Shown here piece after piece: positions 37,927 through 46,242 of a stretch of 59,119 nt of DNA. A program made the position numbers and the translations under genes. The notes under the pieces are model-generated. The model was not told where the DNA came from. It saw nothing but the letters and a program-made list of their open reading frames with translations, and ran no database searches. Source of the DNA: Gammaproteobacteria bacterium. Its GTDB lineage: Bacteria; Pseudomonadota; Gammaproteobacteria; Steroidobacterales; Steroidobacteraceae. How positions within the stretch are numbered: position 1 is the stretch's first letter; each line of letters starts with the position of its first letter. The stretch is from positions 1-59,119 of the forward strand of contig VBNH01000049.1 in assembly GCA_005878095.1 (NCBI GenBank), written 5' to 3'.

Positions 37927-38442
37927 AATAATGCGAGCGCGTGCCTGAGTCGCCCGTCGCTTGCGCAGCCCGGCTGGCGGCAGCCGAAATCATGGCTCCT
38001 CAAACCTCCGCGATGCGCCGAATGAACTCCAGCTTGTCCCGGGACAGACCTTGGAGTTGGCACGCACCCTCAGCGTGACTTTGGCAACTCTCCAGGAGGT
38101 GTTCGCCGCGTAGCGCTGGGTGAGCCGCAATGGCGCCCATGGCAGCACGTGCGCGCACCGTTGGAGAGTTGGCGGAGCAGAGAAAAACGGTCGGGTCAGT
38201 CAGACACAGAACGCTCAGTCCCTGTCCGTCACATCAGCAGCTGCGGCTACTCCCTTTTCCGCAGCTCAGCTACGACGTTGTCGGTCGCACCGCCGTAGAC
38301 GTGCCTGGCGTCCTCCTCTGCGTTACAGGTCTAGCTTCCGAAGTCAGCGAAGCCATTCAGATGGCACCCGTCTATGCCGCGAGCTTGTTGCCAGCCCAAG
38401 GGACTTGCCCGAATATCAGCCAGTTGCAGGAGGGAGTACGCC

Positions 38443-39045
38443 TTGGAGGAAGAACACAGCGAACTCAGTAACGTCGAGCGGCGCGTCCGCGCGCTCGAGA
38501 CGGTGATGACCCAGAAGGGCTACATCGATCCGGCCGCACTCGACGTACTGATTGACACCTATCAGACGAAAGTGGGTCCCCGCAATGGTGCGCGCGTTGT
38601 CGCGCGCGCTTGGGTCGACCCGGCATTCCGTGAACGCCTGCTGCGCGATGCGACGGCTGCTATTGCAGAGCTTGGCTACTCTGGTCGGCAAGGTGAGCAC
38701 ATGATTGCCGTCGCCAACGCGCCCGGCCGACACAACGTAGTTGTCTGCACGCTTTGCAGTTGCTACCCGTGGCCGGTCCTGGGATTGCCACCGGTCTGGT
38801 ACAAGAGCGCACCTTATCGGTCCCGCGTGGTCCGAGATCCGCGCGGGGTACTCGCGGAGTTTGGCGTGACCCTGCCGGCGAGCACGGAAATCCGAGTCTG
38901 GGACTCGACCGCCGAAGTGCGCTATCTGGTGATTCCCGAGCGGCCCACGGGAACCGAGGGTCTGAGCGAAGACGCGCTTGCGGCTCTGGTGACACGCGAC
39001 TCGATGATCGGGACCGGCCTCGCGCGCGCCGTCGGCGAGACATGA
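38443..39045 (+). CDS. Nitrile hydratase alpha subunit, cobalt type
   Basis: The metal-binding subunit of nitrile hydratase, which hydrates nitriles to amides. It has 200 residues, the normal length. The claw motif [11 protein letters not shown] places Cys102, Cys105, Ser106 and Cys107 as ligands; Thr between the first two cysteines is the mark of the non-corrin cobalt form (Ser in the iron form). The preceding [17 protein letters not shown] and later [18 protein letters not shown] are conserved. TTG at 38443 is chosen because AGGAGGG lies at 38428-38434 and upstream residues are unlike the family. One base separates it from the beta subunit. A thiocyanate hydrolase gamma subunit has a similar claw, but the neighbours favour nitrile hydratase. 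Confidence 0.9.
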   Translation: MEEEHSELSNVERRVRALETVMTQKGYIDPAALDVLIDTYQTKVGPRNGARVVARAWVDPAFRERLLRDATAAIAELGYSGRQGEHMIAVANAPGRHNVVVCTLCSCYPWPVLGLPPVWYKSAPYRSRVVRDPRGVLAEFGVTLPASTEIRVWDSTAEVRYLVIPERPTGTEGLSEDALAALVTRDSMIGTGLARAVGET

Positions 39046-39046
39046 C

Positions 39047-39706
39047 ATGCCCTACGTGAGTCACGCCGACATCGGCGGTCGCAGCGGCTTCGGAGCTGTC
39101 GTCCCGGAACCGGAAGGTGCCGTGTTCCATGCCACCTGGGAGGCGCGTGTTCTTGCGCTGACGATCGCACTTGGCGCGACCGGTCGCTGGAATCTCGACA
39201 TGTCGCGCTCGGCACGCGAGACGCTGCCCGACTACCTTGATCTGACCTACTACGAGATCTGGCTGCACGGACTCGAAAAACTGCTGATCGACAAGGGCCT
39301 CGTGACTTCCGACGAACTGAGCGCCGGTTGCGCGCGGCTCGCGCCCGTGCCGGTCGACCGAGTTCTGAAGGCCGATCAGGTTGCCGCCCTCCTGGCAAAA
39401 GGTGCACCGACCGAACGCGCGTCGGTGACCCCCGCGCGCTTTAAGCCGGGCCAACGAGTACGGACGCGCCGGACGCCGGCCGAGCACCACACGCGACTGC
39501 CGGGCTATGTTCGCGGCAAGAGGGGCGTCGTCGAACGGGTGCTCGGCACCCACGTGTTTGCGGACTCGCACGCACAAGGCGCGGGCGAGGACCCGCAATG
39601 GCTCTACACGGTCGTGTTCGATGCCGCAGAGCTCTGGGGCAGCGAGGCGAAACCGGGGCACAGCGTGTCATTCGACGCCTGGGAACCCTATCTTGAGGCC
39701 GCATGA
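39047..39706 (+). CDS. Nitrile hydratase beta subunit
   Basis: A 219-residue beta subunit that pairs with the alpha subunit to form the active site. The N-terminal helical part carries DIGGRSGFGAV and WEARVLALTIALGATGRWN. The C-terminal SH3-like barrel carries FKPGQRVRTR, TRLPGYVRGKRGVVERV and LYTVVFDAAELWG. The family's active-site arginine region is in the TRLPGY segment. It overlaps the next gene by four bases (ATGA), so the activator is co-translated. Confidence 0.92.
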   Translation: MPYVSHADIGGRSGFGAVVPEPEGAVFHATWEARVLALTIALGATGRWNLDMSRSARETLPDYLDLTYYEIWLHGLEKLLIDKGLVTSDELSAGCARLAPVPVDRVLKADQVAALLAKGAPTERASVTPARFKPGQRVRTRRTPAEHHTRLPGYVRGKRGVVERVLGTHVFADSHAQGAGEDPQWLYTVVFDAAELWGSEAKPGHSVSFDAWEPYLEAA

Positions 39707-40077
39707 ACACAAACCCGCCGCCCCTTGATGCGTTGCCGAGTCTCCCTCGCGATGCAGACGGGCCCGTCTTCGAGGCGCCTTGGCAGGCTCACGCATTCGC
39801 GATGACACTGTCGCTGCATGAGCAAGGTGTGTTCACGTGGACCGAATGGGCGGCGGCGCTGTCTGAGGAAATCCAGTCCGCCCAACAGGCGGGGGATCCT
39901 GATAGAGGCGACACCTACTATCTGCATTGGCTGAACGCGCTGGAAGCGCTGGTCACGCGCAAGGGCGTCACGTCGAACGTGGAACTTGCACGTTACGAGC
40001 GTGCTTGGCACCACGCAGCGGAGCGCACGGTGCATGGCGCGCCGATCGTTCTCAGCGAGGTCGATCTGGATCAGTGA
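39703..40077 (+). CDS. Nitrile hydratase activator/accessory protein
   Basis: A 124-residue protein resembling the N-terminal half of the beta subunit (FEAPWQAHAFAMTLSLHEQG, FTWTEWAAALSEEI, YYLHWLNALEALV). Such proteins deliver cobalt to the alpha subunit by subunit swapping and are needed for enzyme activity. Its gene follows the structural genes, as in Co-type operons with the alpha-beta-activator order. There is no cobalt transporter, amidase or nitrilase gene nearby. Confidence 0.85.
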   Translation: MNTNPPPLDALPSLPRDADGPVFEAPWQAHAFAMTLSLHEQGVFTWTEWAAALSEEIQSAQQAGDPDRGDTYYLHWLNALEALVTRKGVTSNVELARYERAWHHAAERTVHGAPIVLSEVDLDQ

Positions 40078-40199
40078 GGTCCGGCCCCGGAGGCTTGCAT
40101 GTAACGTTGCTGCCGCGTTGCAACAGGGCTACCGGCGACGCCCGGGGTAGCTCGATCCCTGGCGTCTGAATCTCGAACAGCCACTGAAGGGGACTACAA

Positions 40200-41405
40200 A
40201 TGAGGCTCAAGGCTTTGGCGATTGGACTGGCGGCGGCTCTGACGAGCCTGGCGGGTCCCTCGGTAGCACGCGCCACCGGCAACGACGTGGTGATCGGCGA
40301 CATCGATGACCTCTCCGGGCTGTATGCCGACATCGTGGGTCCGGCAGCGGTCGAGGCCGTGAAGATGGCGATTGCGGACTTTGGCGGCACGGTGCTCGGC
40401 CGGAAGATCGTCACGCTGGTCGCCGACCACCAGAACAAGCCGGACATCGGCGCGTCGAAGTTCCACGAGTGGGCGGATCAGAACGGCCTCAACCTGCTGC
40501 TCGGCGGATCGAATACCGGTGTCAACATCGCGATGGCGAGGGTCGCCGCGGCGAAGAAGGTGCCGTTCATTGTCATCGGCGCGGGCGGCGCGTCGCTGAC
40601 CAACGAGGACTGCACCGCCTACAGCGTCCACTACTCTTACGACACGACGGCGCTCGCCAACGGCACGGCAACCGCGATCGTCACGAACGGCGGCAAGACC
40701 TGGTTCTATTTGACGGCCGACTACGCATTCGGCACCCAGCTGCAAAACGCCGCCTCCAAGGTGGTTGAGGCTAACGGCGGTAAGAATCTCGGCGCCGTGC
40801 GGGTTCCGCTCTCGGCGTCGGACTTTTCCTCCTTCCTGCTGCAGGCGCAGGCGTCCGGAGCGCAAGTGCTGGGACTCGCAAATGCGGGTGACGATTTCAG
40901 CAACTCGCTCAAGGCCGCCAATGAGTTCGGAATTACGAAGACCATGAAGCCGGCGGCGCTGCTCGCCTTCATCACCGACATCCATAGCCTCGGTCTGCAA
41001 ACGGCACAGGGCCTGTACCTGACGACATCATGGTACTGGGACCTGAATGACGAGACCCGTGCGTTCGGCAAGCGCTTCTTCGAGAAGATCAAGAGAATGC
41101 CGACCATGAACCAGGCGGCCTACTACTCCGCGACGATGATGTATCTGAAGGCCGTCAGGGCCGCCCGGACCACCGACTCGGATAAGGTCATGGCGGAGCT
41201 GAAGAAGATGAAGATCAACGATATGTTCGCCAAGGGCGGGTACATACGCGCGGACGGCCTGATGGTGCACGACATGTACGTCATGCAGGTCAAGTCCCCG
41301 CAGGAATCCAAGTACCCCTGGGACTACTACAAAGTTGTGAAGGTCATGAGCGGCGAGGAGGCCTTCGGCCCGATCACCGGTCGTTGCCCGCTCGCGCCGA
41401 AGTAG
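40200..41405 (+). CDS. Periplasmic substrate-binding protein of branched-chain amino acid/amide ABC type
   Basis: A 401-residue type I periplasmic binding protein. Residues 1-26 are a signal peptide ending in ARATG. The mature part begins VVIGDIDDLSGLYADIVGP, continues with LLLGGSNTGVNIAMARVA and ends in a typical C-terminal lobe. It belongs with LivJ/UrtA/AmiC-type proteins that bind amino acids, urea or short amides. The matching permease and ATPase genes are not in view, so it may serve a transporter elsewhere or act with a sensor. Lying 122 bases after nitrile hydratase, it may bind the amide product or nitrile-derived acid; that link is inference. Confidence 0.8.
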   Translation: MRLKALAIGLAAALTSLAGPSVARATGNDVVIGDIDDLSGLYADIVGPAAVEAVKMAIADFGGTVLGRKIVTLVADHQNKPDIGASKFHEWADQNGLNLLLGGSNTGVNIAMARVAAAKKVPFIVIGAGGASLTNEDCTAYSVHYSYDTTALANGTATAIVTNGGKTWFYLTADYAFGTQLQNAASKVVEANGGKNLGAVRVPLSASDFSSFLLQAQASGAQVLGLANAGDDFSNSLKAANEFGITKTMKPAALLAFITDIHSLGLQTAQGLYLTTSWYWDLNDETRAFGKRFFEKIKRMPTMNQAAYYSATMMYLKAVRAARTTDSDKVMAELKKMKINDMFAKGGYIRADGLMVHDMYVMQVKSPQESKYPWDYYKVVKVMSGEEAFGPITGRCPLAPK

Positions 41406-41480
41406 CCGTGTGAATCCTACGCGCACGGTCGCACAGGTATCGCCGGCGCGGCACTCTCTTTCGGTCACTTAGGACCAGCT

Positions 41481-41729
41481 ATGAAACGAATATCCATTGC
41501 GTCAGGTGCTGCGCTCTTGTTCCTGAGCGGGACCTCGCTCGCGCAACAACATCAGGCTTGCACTGGTCCGCAACTCGGGACGTGGAAGCTCCAGTCGTGG
41601 ACCGGCACCACTCAGGTTCGCCAGTTCAAGATCGAGGGCAAGACGCTGCACATTCGCTCGATGCCCGCCAAGAATCCGCGGGACGGAAAACTCAGTTCGT
41701 CCGCGCTCGTATGGACCAAAGTCGAATAG
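41481..41729 (+). CDS. Short exported lipocalin-like protein, probably internally deleted
   Basis: An 82-residue protein with a signal peptide (ALLFLSGTSLAQQH). The mature part starts with LGTWKLQSW, the first strand of lipocalin-like domain proteins, and ends with LHIRSMPAKNPRDGKL and ALVWTKVE, which resembles their last strands. The intervening 80 or so residues of a typical member are absent and the frame is intact, so an in-frame deletion is likely. It may be non-functional or a minimal secreted protein. Confidence 0.45.
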   Translation: MKRISIASGAALLFLSGTSLAQQHQACTGPQLGTWKLQSWTGTTQVRQFKIEGKTLHIRSMPAKNPRDGKLSSSALVWTKVE

Positions 41730-41742
41730 GCTTGCTGACACT

Positions 41743-42255
41743 ATGTTGAGTGCCCAGACCGCTCATCTGTTCGCCCGGTATCGCGCCTGGGCAGATGCGC
41801 TCACGTATCGGGCGGTGGAGGAGCTGCCCACCGGCGAAGGCACGAAGCTGCGTTCGACGGAATTCAAGAGCATCATCGGCACGCTGAATCACATCTACGT
41901 GGTCGATCGCGTGTGGCAGGCTCACATCGAGGGTCGCGATCACGGCTTCCAAACACGAAATCTGATCGTGCATGATGAGCTGGCGGCGCTGCGCAGCGCG
42001 CAGGAGGCCATGAATCAATGGTGGATCGACTGGGTTGGAAGCCAGACCGACGCGACTCTTGGGGAGCCCGTGCGTTTCCGCTTCATGGGAGGTGATGCCG
42101 GCGAGATGAGCGGTGGCGCAATCCTCATGCACGTAGTCAACCACGCCACTTACCACCGCGGCTGGATCGCCGAGATGTTCTTCGAGGTGCCCGCCAGGAA
42201 CCCAACGACCGACTTCCCGGTGTTCATGCGCGAGTTAGCACGACCGGAGGGATGA
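41743..42255 (+). CDS. DinB-family putative metal-dependent hydrolase/transferase
   Basis: A 170-residue four-helix-bundle protein of the DinB/YfiT group. The metal-binding histidines are visible in TLNHIYVVDRVW (about residue 48) and in MHVVNHATYHRGW (about 127-137), the latter with the usual H-x3-H spacing. Many members act on thiols such as glutathione or bacillithiol, or are of unknown function. It is the first of a tight pair with the dehalogenase-like gene five bases downstream. Confidence 0.82.
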   Translation: MLSAQTAHLFARYRAWADALTYRAVEELPTGEGTKLRSTEFKSIIGTLNHIYVVDRVWQAHIEGRDHGFQTRNLIVHDELAALRSAQEAMNQWWIDWVGSQTDATLGEPVRFRFMGGDAGEMSGGAILMHVVNHATYHRGWIAEMFFEVPARNPTTDFPVFMRELARPEG

Positions 42256-42259
42256 AACC

Positions 42260-43093
42260 ATGACCATCACAAGCCCGGCTCGTCGCGACTTTCTTCTCAG
42301 CGGCTCAGCTCTGACCATTGCGGCTGCGGCCCTAGGCTCGGGTCTCGCAGGTGGCGGAAAGGCTCAGGCGGAATCGTTGCCCACGGCGCCGGCAAATGCC
42401 ATTAAGGCGCTGTTCTTCGACGTCTTCGGGACTCTCGTCGACTGGCGGACCGGGGTTGCGCGCGACGCTGAGCTGGTGCTGAAGCCTCTCGGGTATTCCA
42501 TCGACTGGATTGCCTTCGCAGACGCCTGGCGTGATCAGTACCAGCCGGCTATGGAAGAGGTGCGCTCGGGCCGGATGCCCTACGTGAAGCTCGACGTCCT
42601 GCATCGGCGAATGCTGCAACAGATTGTCCCGCGCTTCGGGTTGGAGAAGCTGGAGGACGCCGCGCTGGATCGGCTGACTCTCGCATGGCACCACCTCCCT
42701 GCGTGGCAAGACGCGCCCGCTGGCCTCGCGAGGCTGCGGCAGCGGTTCCTCATCGCCCCCGTCTCGAATGGCAATACGGCGCTGATGTGCGATCTCGCAC
42801 GCCGGAATGACTTTCGCTGGGATGCGATATTGGGCGCCGATATGGCAAAGGACTTCAAGCCCAAAGCGGCCGTGTACCTCACGGCCGTCGATGCGTTCAA
42901 TCTCGAGCCGCGCCAGTGCATGATGTGCGCGGCACACAGCAACGATCTCAGGGCGGCTGCCGAGCTTGGAATTCGGACCGCTTTTATCGCACGGCCGGAG
43001 GAACGGCCCGGTGCGGGCGAAGACGCGCCCAGGGTTCCAGTCGATGTGGTGGCCCGTACGACCGAGGACCTTGCGACAAAACTAGGCGCTTGA
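42260..43093 (+). CDS. Tat-exported haloacid dehalogenase type II-like protein
   Basis: A 277-residue HAD-fold protein with a twin-arginine signal (ARRDFLLSG at residues 7-15, then a long hydrophobic stretch). The nucleophile is Asp54 in FFDVFGTLVDWR. Later HAD motifs are PVSNGN (motif II) and DFKPKAAVYL (motif III Lys). Motif IV reads CAAHSNDLRAA, whereas characterised L-2-haloacid dehalogenases have a Ser-Asn pair ahead of the conserved Asp at this site, so dehalogenation is uncertain. Export is unusual for the family. Its neighbours DinB and the binding protein suggest an environmental-substrate role. Confidence 0.75.
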   Translation: MTITSPARRDFLLSGSALTIAAAALGSGLAGGGKAQAESLPTAPANAIKALFFDVFGTLVDWRTGVARDAELVLKPLGYSIDWIAFADAWRDQYQPAMEEVRSGRMPYVKLDVLHRRMLQQIVPRFGLEKLEDAALDRLTLAWHHLPAWQDAPAGLARLRQRFLIAPVSNGNTALMCDLARRNDFRWDAILGADMAKDFKPKAAVYLTAVDAFNLEPRQCMMCAAHSNDLRAAAELGIRTAFIARPEERPGAGEDAPRVPVDVVARTTEDLATKLGA

Positions 43094-43142
43094 CGTGGCA
43101 GAATCGCGGGCTCCGATTCCCCTGCCCCCGAGGAAGAATCCC

Positions 43143-45263
43143 ATGATCGTTGCGCGCCTCGCACCGGCGACCGCGGCACTGTGGCTGCTCGTGAGCTCAA
43201 CAGCGTACCCGTCCGGCTTTACCATCGAGCAGGTCCTCGGCGCCCCGTTTGCCTCCGACATCGTGGCCGCTCCCGCCGCGAGCGAGTTCGCCTGGGTCAG
43301 CGACGCCCGCGGTCGGAGCAACGTATGGCTCGCCGCCGCATCGCAAGCCGCGGGCTTCACGGCGCGCGCCCTCACGCACTATGCAGTCGACGACGGCCTC
43401 GCGATCGAGGACCTCGCCTTCGTTCCACATCACGATGCCCTGCTCTTCGTTCGGGGCGGCGACCCCGATTACCCGGACAAGCCGGCGCCGAACCCCGCGC
43501 AGATCACGGCCGGGGTGGTGCAGACGGTCTACCTGGTCGACTTCCGCGGCCGCGAACCCGTCAAGCTCGGCGAGGGCCACGCGCCGGTCGCCTCCCCGGA
43601 CGGCAACCGGATCCTCTACCTGCATGAAGGCAAGATATTCAGCGTCGCGCCCCGCCGGGGCGCCAAGCCCGAGCAACTGTTCAACACGCGCGGCAAAGTC
43701 GACTCGGTGCGCTTCTCACCCGACGGCACCCGACTCGCGTTCGTCTGCAACCGGGGCGATCACAGCTTCGTCGGCGTGTACACCTTCGCGGAGCAAGCGC
43801 TGCGTTGGGTGGACGCGAGCTTCTCCCTCGATCTCGAGCCCCGCTGGTCGCCCGACGGAACGCGTCTCGCGTTTCTGCGCCTCCCCTGGAGGCACGCCGA
43901 GGTCGGCCTCATCCCGCACCGCACCGGAGACCCCTGGTCGATCCGGGTCGCCAACCTCACCGACCAGAGTGTCACCGAGGCCTATCGCGCGCCACGCGGC
44001 GCCGGCAGTGTGTTTCACGCGCTGAGCTCGGATGCGCAGCTCATGTGGAGCGGCACGCAACTGGTGTTCCCGGCGGAGAACGACGGCTGGCTGCACTTTT
44101 ACTCGGTGCCGGCAAGCGGCGGCGAGGCGCGCCTGCTCACGCCGGGGCGGTTCGAGATCGAATACGCCGCCGCGAGCCCCGACGGCAGCAGCATCGTCTA
44201 TTCCACCAACGCCGAGGATATCGACCGACGCCATCTGTGGCGGCTGCGCACGGCGGATGGCACCCTCGAGCAGCTGACCCGCGGCACCGGCATCGAGACA
44301 CAGCCGGCCGTGCTCGGTGACGGCGTCTCGATCGCCTTCCTGCGCGCGGACGCCCGCATCCCTGCGCACGCCGCGCTGCTCGAGCCCGGCAAGGCGCCCG
44401 TCGATCTCATGGCCGAAGGCTTGCCGGCGGATTTCCCGGCGGCCGCACTGGTCGTTCCCGAATCGATTGACCTGCCGAAGCGCGCCGGCATCGCCTCGCA
44501 CGCCGAGCTGTTCGTGCCGCCCTCGGCAACCCCCGGCGAGCGTCATCCGGCCGTGGTGTTCATGCACGGCGGGCCGATCCGGCAGATGCTCGCCGGCTGG
44601 CACTACATGGACTACTACAGCAATGCCTACGCGTTCAACCAGTACCTGGCGAGTCGCGGCTACCTCGTGCTGGCGCTCAACTATCGCGCCGGGATCGGCT
44701 ACGGACTCGATTTTCGCGAGGCCGACGGCATCGGCGCTGCGGGTGCTAGCGAGTACAACGACCTGCTGGCGGCCGCCGACTACCTGCGCGAGCGGGCCGA
44801 CGTCGACCCGGCACGGATCGGCCTGTGGGGCGGCAGTTACGGGGGCTATATGACGGCGCTCGGTCTGGCGCGGAACTCCGATCTTTTCAAGGCCGGTGTC
44901 GATCTGCACGGGGTGCACGACTGGCATCATTGGACGCTCGCGACCGAGCGGGACAACGTCCCGCTCTACGGACTCGATGCGCCTGCGGCGGTGATCGCGA
45001 CCGCCCTCGCGGCATCGCCGATCAGCTCGATCGCGACCTGGCGCTCACCGGTGCTGCTCATACAGGGGGACGACGACCACAACGTCGCCTTCTCGGAATC
45101 GGTGCGACTCGTCGAGGCGCTGCGTCATCAGGGTGTCGACTACTCGGAGCTGGTGCTGCCGGACGAGATCCACGGCTTCCTGCGCCACGCGTCGTGGCTG
45201 CGCGCGTACGCGGCGACGGCGGCATTCCTCGACGGCAAGCTCGCGCGCGGCGCGTCGCCCTGA
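43143..45263 (+). CDS. S9-family serine peptidase (prolyl oligopeptidase/acylaminoacyl type), exported
   Basis: A 706-residue peptidase. A signal peptide (APATAALWLLVSSTAYP) leads into a beta-propeller (repeats such as FSPDGTRLAFVCNR and WSPDGTRLAFLR). The alpha/beta-hydrolase domain has the nucleophile in WGGSYGGYMTA (about residue 566), the aspartate in QGDDDHNV and the histidine in DEIHGF. It cleaves peptides in the periplasm or outside. ATG at 43143 is preceded by GAGGAAG and puts the signal peptide at the very N-terminus; the earlier in-frame ATG at 43095 would add a Pro-rich extension. It lies 49 bases after the dehalogenase-like gene. Confidence 0.85.
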   Translation: MIVARLAPATAALWLLVSSTAYPSGFTIEQVLGAPFASDIVAAPAASEFAWVSDARGRSNVWLAAASQAAGFTARALTHYAVDDGLAIEDLAFVPHHDALLFVRGGDPDYPDKPAPNPAQITAGVVQTVYLVDFRGREPVKLGEGHAPVASPDGNRILYLHEGKIFSVAPRRGAKPEQLFNTRGKVDSVRFSPDGTRLAFVCNRGDHSFVGVYTFAEQALRWVDASFSLDLEPRWSPDGTRLAFLRLPWRHAEVGLIPHRTGDPWSIRVANLTDQSVTEAYRAPRGAGSVFHALSSDAQLMWSGTQLVFPAENDGWLHFYSVPASGGEARLLTPGRFEIEYAAASPDGSSIVYSTNAEDIDRRHLWRLRTADGTLEQLTRGTGIETQPAVLGDGVSIAFLRADARIPAHAALLEPGKAPVDLMAEGLPADFPAAALVVPESIDLPKRAGIASHAELFVPPSATPGERHPAVVFMHGGPIRQMLAGWHYMDYYSNAYAFNQYLASRGYLVLALNYRAGIGYGLDFREADGIGAAGASEYNDLLAAADYLRERADVDPARIGLWGGSYGGYMTALGLARNSDLFKAGVDLHGVHDWHHWTLATERDNVPLYGLDAPAAVIATALAASPISSIATWRSPVLLIQGDDDHNVAFSESVRLVEALRHQGVDYSELVLPDEIHGFLRHASWLRAYAATAAFLDGKLARGASP

Positions 45264-45314
45264 CGGACCGTCCGCCGCGGCGGGAGGGCGAGTATCGCGA
45301 GCGCCGCCTCGTCG

Positions 45315-45365
45315 TGTACAGCGCACTGTACACTTCCCGGGCAGTCATGTACAGTGCGATGTACA
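45315..45365. promoter_or_regulatory. Twin 18-bp palindromic operators upstream of the Phd/VapC genes
   Basis: TGTACAG-CGCA-CTGTACA (45315-45332) is a perfect dyad. TGTACA-GTGCGA-TGTACA (45348-45365) is a second 18-bp site made of two TGTACA palindromes. Their centres are 33 bp apart, about three helical turns, so bound dimers would face the same side. The antitoxin GTG is 22 bases after the second site. This is the layout of autorepressed toxin-antitoxin promoters. Confidence 0.75.
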
Positions 45366-45387
45366 TAAATTACCGGGTGAGGCTTCC

Positions 45388-45609
45388 GTGGATACGACCT
45401 TTACCGAACTGCGCAATAATGCCAAGGCCTTTTTCGATGCGGTCGAGAAGGGTGAGACGGTGCGAGTCTTCCGCAGCGGCAAGGCGATCGCGCGGATCGT
45501 GCCGATCAAGGGCAGGGCGCACTCCTGGCAGCGCGATTCGGCCCCGCTCGACATCAAGGGACTCGCCTTGAGTCGGGAGGTGCTGAAGGATCGCGCCCAC
45601 TCGGCGTGA
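45388..45609 (+). CDS. Phd/YefM-family antitoxin
   Basis: A 73-residue antitoxin. The N-terminal DNA-binding Phd fold reads TTFTELRNNAKAFFDAVEKG followed by ETVRVFRSGKAIARIVPI. The C-terminal half (about residues 48-73), basic then acidic, would wrap the toxin. GTG at 45388 follows GGTGAGG. The stop overlaps the GTG of the toxin gene by three bases (GTGA). It probably binds the twin dyads upstream and represses the operon. Confidence 0.85.
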   Translation: MDTTFTELRNNAKAFFDAVEKGETVRVFRSGKAIARIVPIKGRAHSWQRDSAPLDIKGLALSREVLKDRAHSA

Positions 45610-46022
45610 GGCTGTTCCTCGACACTTCCGCATTGGCCAAGCGTTATATCGCGGAACAAGGCTCGGACAAGGTGCTGAGGCTCTGCCGCGAGGCGGAGCA
45701 GCTTGCGGTGAGCGTGATCTGCCTCCCGGAGTTGATCTCGGCGCTCAACCGCCTGGTGCGGGAGCGGCGGCTCAGCAGACCACAATACCGCATGCTCAAG
45801 CGGACACTGCTCGACGATCTCGCCGGTGCCGACCTGTGCGAACTGACGTCCGCAGTGATGCGCGGTGTCATCCAGCTTCTGGAATCCAATCCTGTGCGGG
45901 CCCTGGACGCCATCCATGTCGCTTGCGCGGCGGCGTACGGAGCGGAGGTTTTCGCCTCCGCAGACCGCCGGCAGCTCGCTGCGGCAAGAAAGCTCAAGCT
46001 GCGTGTAGTGGATGTTTCTTAA
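45606..46022 (+). CDS. PIN-domain (VapC-like) toxin ribonuclease
   Basis: A 138-residue PIN-domain protein with the expected acidic metal site: Asp6 (LFLDTSALAK), Glu42 (LPELISAL), Asp101 (ALDAIHVA) and Asp120 (ASADRRQL). VapC toxins of this type cut tRNA or rRNA and are held inactive by the antitoxin. The translational coupling with a Phd/YefM rather than a VapB antitoxin is a known mixed pairing. The 220 bases after it, up to 46242, hold no gene that I can support. Confidence 0.87.
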   Translation: MRLFLDTSALAKRYIAEQGSDKVLRLCREAEQLAVSVICLPELISALNRLVRERRLSRPQYRMLKRTLLDDLAGADLCELTSAVMRGVIQLLESNPVRALDAIHVACAAAYGAEVFASADRRQLAAARKLKLRVVDVS

Positions 46023-46242
46023 TGGAAATATCGCGGACCGGCAGACTCCTGGATCGCTGTCGCGCCACATGCTCGCTCGGCGCGACGCGCACCGCGATTA
46101 CCGAGGACCTTGGCACGCCGGCCGGCCGAGGCACGCCCGGTCGCGCTATCATGCGCACTCGACGATCCGATCCAGGCGGATCGCGATCCGCGATCGCGGC
46201 GTGAGCGCGACGCGGCAAGCCAAGCGGAAGCGAGCAACGACC

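Noticed and set aside
37746..38063. Minus-strand open frame of 105 codons containing LRDSNPCYSLERA
   Set aside because: It is the antisense of tRNA-Glu and its flanks, a known type of false gene; codon content and position argue against a real protein.
38130..38471. 113-codon frame upstream of nitrile hydratase
   Set aside because: It overlaps the RBS and start of the alpha subunit, has no recognisable motif and no good ribosome binding site.
38443..39045. Thiocyanate hydrolase gamma subunit as an alternative to nitrile hydratase alpha
   Set aside because: The claw motif is shared, but the single full-length beta subunit and the activator gene fit nitrile hydratase; thiocyanate hydrolase has separate alpha and beta genes.
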